From Theobroma cacao (lineage: Eukaryota; Streptophyta; Magnoliopsida; Malvales; Malvaceae): a DNA stretch of 64,000 nt. Each line of letters opens with the position of its first letter. Positions within the stretch are counted from its first letter, which is position 1. Positions 56,944-64,000 of this stretch are shown piece by piece. Position numbers and translations under genes: made by a program. The notes under the pieces were generated by a model. The model had not been told where the DNA came from and made no database searches. It saw only the letters and a program-made list of their open reading frames with translations. The stretch lies in NCBI RefSeq assembly GCF_000208745.1, contig NC_030855.1:3055348-3119347 (forward strand), written 5' to 3'.

Positions 56944-57600
56944 ACCTTTCCATTCTCATAAGTAAAATAAGAAATTCCTCTATGGGACCTATCTATCGCT
57001 CAACCCTCCTTGTTAGAGTTAAAGCTATCTTGGTTTCCTTCTTCTACATCACTACTAATATCAAACAAACCATCATTCCCAGCCTGCTCCTCAACCTCAA
57101 CATCATCTTTAAAATTGCCTTGAAACTAACTTATCTTTTGCTTAATCTCTATCTCAAGCATCCTGCATACATCATCACTAGATAAATCCACCCCATTTAT
57201 GTCTCTAAATGAATCACTACTTTCATCACTAACATCAACATCAATACGAGTATAAGCACTTTCATAAACTCTACCTCTACCTCCACCTGAAATAGAAGCA
57301 TTAAATCACTAGAACTAGCCTCACCTATCCTGCCTCTATTAGTACCTACACCAGCATTCACATTCAAATTCACATCAGAAACACTAACACCAACAACAAC
57401 ATTAGGCCTCATATTTACAAAAGTAGAACACTTAGCAAAGTCCATTGTCTATAAGGAAATAGCTAGGATGAGGTCCAAGTGGAGGTGGATTTCCTTTGCA
57501 CCTTCATATAGTTGGAACAATTTCAAAACATCACCATCATTCTTCAATTCAAAAACCTTTTTTGATTTAGAATGTTGTGCCATAATGGAGACACTCATCC
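56944..57600 (-). pseudogene. Possible N-terminal fragment of a mudrA-like (MULE) protein
   Basis: The minus-strand frame runs MAQHSKSKKVFELKNDGDVL then KLFQLYEGAKEIHLHLDLI, a stop-interrupted extension (57197-57445) with SVSDVNLNVNAGVGTN, and after a frameshift an acidic stretch IDVDVSDESSDSFRDI. The D-V-L-x-L-F ... E-I-H-L-x-L plus acidic spacer resembles the N-terminus of plant MULE transposases, but the DDE core is missing. The LINE ORF1 variable region is an alternative. Low confidence. Confidence 0.35.
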
Positions 57601-57659
57601 CTACCCCAACATTAGAATCATAATATGATTAAGAAATCCCATTAGAGACTTTGGGAGAT

Positions 57660-58005
57660 AAGAAATCCCATTAGAGGCTAAGTTGCGTGGACATAAGAGT
57701 CTTTGGGAGATAGTTAAGGAAATGGTATCAAGGAAATGTAATCTATAGCGCGGTTAAGTCGTACGCAATGGACTCATATGATTAAGAAGATTGAAGCTAC
57801 ATAAATGTGAGGTAAACATAAATATGAGGATACGTACAAGAATGAATAAGAGCACCCTAATGGTTAAAGTATTGTGGATGAATGCTCGAATGGAAGAGAT
57901 GACATAGGAAGTTGAACATCAGATGAGAAGACAATACCCCACCTTTTCTTTGAGTTCAGTAAATGAAATTTTGAGGTCAAAATTTTATTTTAAGGGGGGT
58001 AGTGC
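57660..58005 (+). pseudogene. 3' end of a gypsy pol gene and purine-rich tract
   Basis: On the plus strand a stop-interrupted frame reads KVLWMNARMEEMT, stop, EVEHQMRRQYPTF and RSKFYFKGG. This is the chromodomain-type end of chromovirus pol (V-K-V-L-W-R-N ... E-A-T-W-E-x-E). It is followed by the purine-rich AAGGGGGGTAG at 57992-58002 just before the LTR. The rest of the internal region and the 5' LTR are absent. Confidence 0.72.
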
Positions 58006-60916
58006 TGTCAAGCCCGACCTTATAAAGTACTTACCATGTCCTTTATGTGATTGACAATATGCTTGCATACTTGGAAAGCCCGAAAAAAAAATCGTTAAAA
58101 GTCGATATTGTACCAAATGGTACTATTAAGTTGAATTAAGCCTCAAACTAGTTTAATAGAGATCTTAAAATGAAATTGAGAATTTTAAAACCCCCGAATG
58201 ACTTAAAATGATGATTTGGAGTTCGAGGGCTGAATTGGAGTCAATTTGGAATTTTCATGTTTTAGGGGTAAAATGGTAATTTTATCACCCGAGGACAAAA
58301 TGAGAATTTTTAGAAACTATTTTGATCACATTTGACTCATTGGAGTATGATTTGAGTTTGAGAGGTGAAAATTTTTAATTTCGGTATTTTTTCGAGCATG
58401 GGGGCAAAATCGTAATTTTACACCACCCAACACTTGTCCAGCACATGGATTTTACCCAATATTATCATGGATAATTGAAGAAATTTAAGTGGTGGAGAGA
58501 GATTGCTTAATGGCTAAGTATTGCACATGGACCAATGGAATGGTGACATGTGTCAAGTTTATATCCATTAAATATTTGGCTTAAAAATTAGCATATAAAT
58601 CAGCCCATTTCTCACCCATATGGCCAGCCAAAGCATGAAGTGAAGAGGAAAGGAAAGAACACAAACCCTAGGTGGGAAAATTGAAGAAAAAGTGCAGAAT
58701 TTCAAGGGATTAAGCTAATAAAGGTAAAATTTTATGATTTTGTCTTGTGATTTACACTACCCATGCTTTCTTTTTCATTTTCCATGCTTAGAACTCAAGT
58801 TTGCATGATGAACCCATGCTGGCCGAATTTGAGAGGAGAGGTTTTAAGCATTGATTTTTCTAGATTTCAAGCTAATTAAGTGTTTTTGGTTGTTTGGTAA
58901 TGGAAAGTATGAAAATCTAGTAAGGAATCACTTCGTTCTTCACAAACCCACAAAAGGCTAAATTTTCTAGGGAGGACATTGAGGCTAAAATTGATGATAT
59001 TTCATGATATTTTAGTGGTATTTAATGATTGGTGAGGTTAGAAATTTTAATGAAAAATTTTGGCACAAAAATCTGAATTTTTACTTAATGTATAGACATG
59101 TGAGATTTATGGTTTAGACTGATAAATAGAATCATATTCACAGTCATTGAGGTATTTTAAGTATAATTGGAGTGTAGAAAGTGAAAGAAATCAATTTGGA
59201 GTTAAATTGGAGGTTTTAGCCAGTTACACCAAGAATAGTGCGAATTAGGTCGAATACCGTATTTAAATGGCTATTCGGATATTTTGCATCACATTCCGTG
59301 CATTCATATAGATTTATAGAGCCTGAAATAGTTTATGATAAATTGACACAATTTATTGAAATTCGTGTCACGTATGATGTATAGGTGATGAGCCCTCTAA
59401 CAAGGGTAAAGAGATTATGCCCGAAGACCGGGAATAGGAGTATATCGAACTCCTAGTACTATGAGTAACCTTACTATCGTCTTAATTATCTAAAGTATGT
59501 TTTATCCGATTTTGTGAATTTTATGAAAAATGAATTAAATGATTAATTTTTCAGTTTTATAAACAAAATGTGATTTAATGAAATGATTTCATAAAATTGT
59601 TTTAAAATTGAACGATGGTTTGAAAATAGAATAATTGGAGACTGTTTTCATGTGTTGTAAATTCATGGTTTGAATCGAATGGTTTATGACAATATTTGCA
59701 TGAATGGCTAAATTGGTATTTGTGTTGAAATATATATGAACTGTGAATTACAATAATTGCCATATCATGTTATTAAATTTTATTGATTGGTGGGATAATT
59801 ATTAGCTTACTGCAATGAGCGGATTCGGTGGACCAGCCTATTAGAGGGGCACGGTAACCCCGTTATATCTTACCTCAGTATGAGAGGTGCGGGTGGATAA
59901 CTCCTGAGGCTAACACTTTTAGAGTTCACTTCACGTCAAACCACCATGTGAGGGGGAACTCGGCCAACGCCAAGGATTGGTTATGTTTTCAAAATAAAAA
60001 TATGATTTATGAGTACATAACTTTTTAATAGCCTTGGCAGACTCGGTTTGGGATAGCCATCGGCCAAGCTATCCTTGATGATTGAGTATGATAGTGATTT
60101 TGGCACGAGCCAAAGTTTTAAGAAATTCATGAGCCATGTTAATTACTCGATTTATGTGAATTGATTTTATTTGGTTGAAACAAGTTGAAAGGTGATGAAT
60201 TTCAGTATGTTAAACTGTTTTATCTGTCTTCATTTACTCGACTTTAGATGGTTTAGATCGTATCTGTTTACTCACTTGGATTTTATAATCTCACCACCCT
60301 CCTTTTCAACCATTTCAGGCCCGAGGTAGCTTGTGGGTAGCAAATATCGTCAAGGATTATAGTTGGCTTTACTACAAAAACTGTAGGTTTACTGCCCTTG
60401 TGCACTTTTGCTCCTTGTGGGCCCACGAGTCATTCTAAAGTAAATTTCATATCTCGATTATCTGCATTATAGTACGTATGAATTTATTTAGCTTTACGTT
60501 ACAAAAATTATTTACCGATGACTCTATAAATATTGTTTTACAAGAAATTAGAATATTTTATTTTATTCAAATAGTTGCGATATCATTTTTAAAAAATGTT
60601 TTAGACACCCAAATTTATTTCAAATCATGAAATATGAGTTTTTCACTCATTTACTACATCTTTAGTCGGTTTCAAAAAATTTTGAGGAAAAATGATGAAA
60701 ATGCCTCTGTGAGGCGAAAATTATTTTTCCACGGTTCTGAAAGGGAAAAAGCTTGAAATTCTTTAAACATGAGATTTCGCGATGATTACTCACAAGGGAG
60801 ATAAAAAAAATGGTACTAAAACCTTGCGGGGTTCCGATTGGCACTCCGGGTAATGAATGTCTACCGGGACGTCGCGGCGATTGTCATGGGCTCGAAGGGA
60901 GCAACGGGTTGTGACA
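58006..60916 (+). mobile_element. 3' LTR of a gypsy element (copy C of family A-C)
   Basis: Starts TGTCAAGCCCGACC after a purine-rich tract and ends GGGTTGTGACA. It matches insertion B along its length (e.g. GGACCAGCCTATTAGAGGGG at 59830). This copy ties the solo LTRs A and B to a Ty3-gypsy chromovirus, because recognisable pol end lies directly upstream. TAGCA (60917-60921) separates it from the next copia LTR. Confidence 0.8.
58592..58602 (+). promoter_or_regulatory. LTR TATA box
   Basis: CATATAAATCAG directly before CCCATTTCTC and ATGGCCAGCC; the same arrangement (CATAAAATCAGCCC, then ATGGCCGGCC) is at 32570-32603 in copy B. Probable start of LTR transcription. Confidence 0.5.
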
Positions 60917-60921
60917 TAGCA

Positions 60922-62261
60922 TGTGGGTGCTTTCCATAGGAGAGCGAGTTCACTGAACATCACCTGTCATGAGAAGTGCATTTGGTATTTCACTAAAGTG
61001 TCTATGCAATACATATCATGTGTCAGTTGTGTAAATACTCCCTAGACTTGAGACACCAAGTTGTCTTATATGTGGAGTGCTATGCTTTGATTTCATCCCT
61101 ATGGGTGCCTAACCAAGGATACCAAAACAGGATGCTTTTAGGTATAGCATGAAGCATGTGAAGACAGATGAGTGGTCAAGATAGGAATCATCACGCCAAG
61201 TGATTCAAAGGGAAATATCTGATTAGTTCTTGGTTGATATTAGCTTAATCAAATCCTTGGCCAAGGTGATTAGGATATTATGAAATGAGTTTCATAAGTC
61301 TCCATAAAGCTAATGATCTAACTGTAAGAACAAATATGGAGATCAATAAGAGTAAGCACTGCACCAAGCTCTTATCATCTTCGGGATATATGATGAGGGA
61401 ATGAATTACACTGAAAAACTATACACTAAAAGGTTGTCAAAGAATCTTTTGACTCTCCTAACAATTGGGTGGCCATGATTCATTGCTAGATGCCAATCAT
61501 GGTCTATGGAATTGAATTAGTTAATTTAAAATTGAATATGATTCATTTAAATTAATTAACTATTAATATTATAACTATATTCCATTGCCAACATGTTAGG
61601 AACCAAATGGGCCACACACAAAGGTTGCAATTTGGATTAAATTGAGAGTGTGATGATTTAAGTTAAACTTAAATCAAATTCTAGGTTTTAACTATTAAGG
61701 ACCTAATTAAAAGAATTTAATTAGGTATTGGTTAAATATTATAATTGTTATAATATTAAGGACTTATTTTGTAAATTTTAATAAGTTAAACCTAGATATA
61801 AATATCACATTATAGCCACTTTTTTTTTTGGAGAAAGATTTTTCTCTTGAGTGCTGCCACTCTTGAGACGTTTATTTTCTTTTGAAAACATCTCCTTTGA
61901 TTCTTTACTGGAAATCAAAGAAGAAAAGGGGACAAATCGTTGTCCACTTGCTAGCACAAGCCCATGGCATAAAGTTCTCTCCTTATTAAGGATCCGTTGC
62001 AATCGTGTGTGTATCATTGGAGGCCAAGCGATTGAGTGGCTGAGATTCTTTCACACCAAAAGTGTTCGTGTTTTGTCACCAAAAAGAATCCATTTGATTA
62101 CGATATCACTTGGAAATGTACATTCTTTTTCTGATTTTATGTGATACATAACTTTGCATTAAACAACCAAGGTGATCCAAAGGTAGGAGGCATGGTTTTA
62201 TTTTTATTTCAACCCTATTTTATTCCGCTGCGTTGATGCTCTAATCATGCGATTCCCAACA
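60922..62261 (+). mobile_element. 5' LTR of a copia element
   Basis: 1340 bp starting TGTGGGTGCTTTCC (TGTTGGTGCTTGC in the inverted copy at 56546) and ending GATTCCCAACA. The reversed end TGTTGGGAATC mirrors the start. A primer-binding site follows at once. The start is fixed by the paired copy and by the TGTTGG/CCAACA ends. Confidence 0.78.
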
Positions 62262-62262
62262 G

Positions 62263-62275
62263 TGGTATCAGAGCC
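62263..62275 (+). promoter_or_regulatory. Copia primer-binding site
   Basis: TGGTATCAGAGCC, the perfect plant site complementary to the 3' end of initiator methionine tRNA, two bases after the LTR end. Confidence 0.92.
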
Positions 62276-62507
62276 TCCCTTGGCTCGTTTTAACGCAAAG
62301 GTATGTCTTGTTATTGTTAATTTCAATTCTAATTGGATGTGAGGGATTTGGAAGAGAGCAAGTAAGTGTTAAATTTCGATTATGTTTTAAAGTAGTTTAT
62401 CACATATTCGAGTTTTGATTTTTAATACTTCTTTGTTTCAGCAACTAATCTTCTTTAAGTGTCTCAATTTTACAGACAATATGTGCATGAGATGCACAAA
62501 AGAGTTT
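62276..62507 (+). other. Copia leader, cut by an LTR insertion
   Basis: Non-coding 5' leader of the element that starts at 60922. It ends in AGAGTTT where the gypsy-type LTR D begins, so gag is not in the window. Confidence 0.6.
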
Positions 62508-63188
62508 TGTCACGACCCTGAACTCCCATCAGGCCCGTGCAACCGTCGCGATGTCCCGATAAGCACTCATTATCCCGAATGTCGATCGGAACCCCACAAG
62601 GCTTAGCATCAGCTTTCGCATCTCCCCAGTGAGCGACAGTTATTAAATCTCGCATTTCAAGAAATCTTAAGTCGTTTCCAAATCAAAATAATAAAATATT
62701 ATTTTTTGGCTCATAAGGGCATTTTCGTCATTTTTCTTCGAAAATACCAAAACTCACCCAAAAACAAGGTGTAAAAGCTAAATATGTTCATACATACTTT
62801 AAATCAAATAACTGAAGTATAAAATTACTTTTACAGTGACACGCGGGCCCCTAACTGACCAAGAAGGTGTAGGGCTACGAACCCTTACTTTCTAAGATGC
62901 AACTCCGAGATTAATTCTCGTCTATCAACTATCAACAAACTGTCTTAAGCCTGAAAAATGGATAAGATGAGGGGTGAGATTACATAATCCCAGTGAGTAA
63001 ACAATTACCATCAAAAGCATCTAAAGCCGAGTAGATGGAGACAATATAAAAACGTTATATTTCAATAATGTTCATAATGCAAAATCCGTTTCAATCTATA
63101 CCAAACAATTTCTTTTCATCAAAATTATCCTGGCTTATGAGTTTCTTAAACTTGGCCCCTGCCAGAATCATTCTCGCGGGTACCTTCG
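62508..63188 (-). mobile_element. LTR D, left arm of an inverted LTR foldback
   Basis: Starts TGTCACGACCCTGAACTCCC like LTR A and carries the same blocks (GTGAGATTACATAATCCCAG, GGGCCC). It stops at 63188, the centre of a TACCTTC/GAAGGTA palindrome, with no sign of the other half of the LTR. Confidence 0.78.
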
Positions 63189-64000
63189 TGAAGGTATCAC
63201 CGAGTATGAGTTTTGGCACGAGCCAAAGTTTTAAGAAATTTATAAGCCAAGTTGATTGCTCTATTTTTATGGATTGATTTTATTTGGTTGAAATGGGTTG
63301 AAAGGTAATGAAATTACAGTATGATGATTTATTTTAATTGTCTCCATTTACTCGACTTTAGATAGTTTAGATGGTATTTGTTTACTAACTGGGATTTTAT
63401 AATCTCACCACCCTCATTTCCTCACATTTCAGGCTCGGGGAATTTCATAGTTAGCTGACTTTGACAAAGACTTTCATTTGGACTCGAATCGGTAAAAGCT
63501 GTAGGTTTCCAGCTTTCGATGCATTTTGGTTAGAGGTGGGCTCATGTGTCACTGTAAAAGAAATTTTATGCTTTGGTTATTTGCTTTATAGTATATATGA
63601 ATATAATTAACTTTTGCGCTATAAGAATTATGTACCGATAGTTTTACGAAAATTATTTTACAAGAAAATAGTTATTTTACTGAATATTTTTATTATATTC
63701 AAATGGTCAAATTTTCATTTCAAATGAACGTTTTAGATACTTAATTTGTTTTTAAATCATTAAATATATAATTTCTGCTTACCTACTACCTTTTTAGCAA
63801 GTTTTGAGATTTAAAAAAAAATAAAATGACGAAAATGCCCTTGTGAGCCAGAAAGCAAAATGTTATGTTCTGATTTGGAAATGATTTGTAATCCCTTGAA
63901 TTTTGATATTTGATAACTATTGCTCACTTGGGAAGTGCGAAAGCTGATACGAGAGCCTTGCGGGGTTTCGATCGACATTCGAGGTGAAGAATGTCTGTGG
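63189..64000 (+). mobile_element. LTR E, right arm of the foldback (runs out of the window)
   Basis: From GAAGGTATCACCGAGTATG onwards it is nearly the same as 34030-34860 of insertion B, in the same orientation. The expected end GGGTCGTGACA would lie about 55 bases past 64000. Opposite in direction to LTR D. Confidence 0.85.

Noticed and set aside
57197..57445. 82-codon minus-strand ORF with Val/Met-rich end as a secreted or membrane protein
   Set aside because: It is one frame of a frameshifted transposon-like coding region; the hydrophobic end is the out-of-frame reading of an acidic stretch.
62263..62275. Part of a methionine tRNA gene
   Set aside because: Only the primer-binding complement follows the LTR end; no cloverleaf or A/B boxes around it.

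Overview
This window is nuclear DNA of a flowering plant, almost certainly a eudicot. It is AT-rich, has two intact intronless DUF247 (UPF0481) genes, which is a plant-specific family, and is otherwise filled with plant transposable elements: L1-type LINEs with RRM/DUF4283-like ORF1 and C-terminal RNase H, Ty1-copia and Ty3-gypsy elements with the plant TGGTATCAGAGC-type primer site, long solo LTRs, hAT-, Mutator- and CACTA-like elements. The species cannot be read from the sequence. No tRNA, rRNA, CRISPR or bacterial-type feature was seen.

Layout. 1-6870: decayed minus-strand LINE with both ORFs recognisable. 7589-8107: terminal-inverted-repeat MITE. 8799-10481: first DUF247 gene (minus). 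13285-36084: a nest of elements built on a second minus-strand LINE. That LINE was split by a Ty1-copia element (13542-27148), which was itself split by a complete Ty3-gypsy element with two 2-kb LTRs and a perfect ACTTG target-site duplication (17424-25750). The same LINE also received two long LTR-type insertions (27286-30389, TSD CTTAC; 31573-34893, TSD CTAAA), and its 5' part is cut off by a CACTA-like end at 36085. 36352-36720 is a long foldback. 38574-40256: second DUF247 gene (minus), a paralogue of the first with an upstream TATA box. 40907-42568 and 45870-47059: two members, in opposite orientation, of a non-autonomous Mutator-like family, each with a perfect 9-bp target-site duplication and an internal tandem repeat; the second sits inside a degenerate hAT-like element. 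42694-43958: a 5'-truncated LINE with a 13-bp TSD. 47903-50870: a solo LTR holding an assembly N flanked by a 218-bp perfect duplication. 51652-53153: a TIR element carrying a nested hAT MITE (TTAGGGAG/TTAAGGAG TSD). 54241-64000: mixed LINE, copia, possible mudrA-like, and gypsy LTR remnants, ending in an inverted LTR foldback.

The only two genes likely to encode working host proteins are the DUF247 pair. They look like an old tandem duplication pushed about 28 kb apart, mainly by the transposon nest. Everything else recognisable as coding is transposon-derived and broken by stops, frameshifts or deletions. I found no convincing new biochemical system. The most informative observations are the nesting order, the two-member Mutator-like family, the long foldbacks and the likely assembly artefact at position 50486. 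Coordinates of decayed elements are approximate unless a target-site duplication fixes them.
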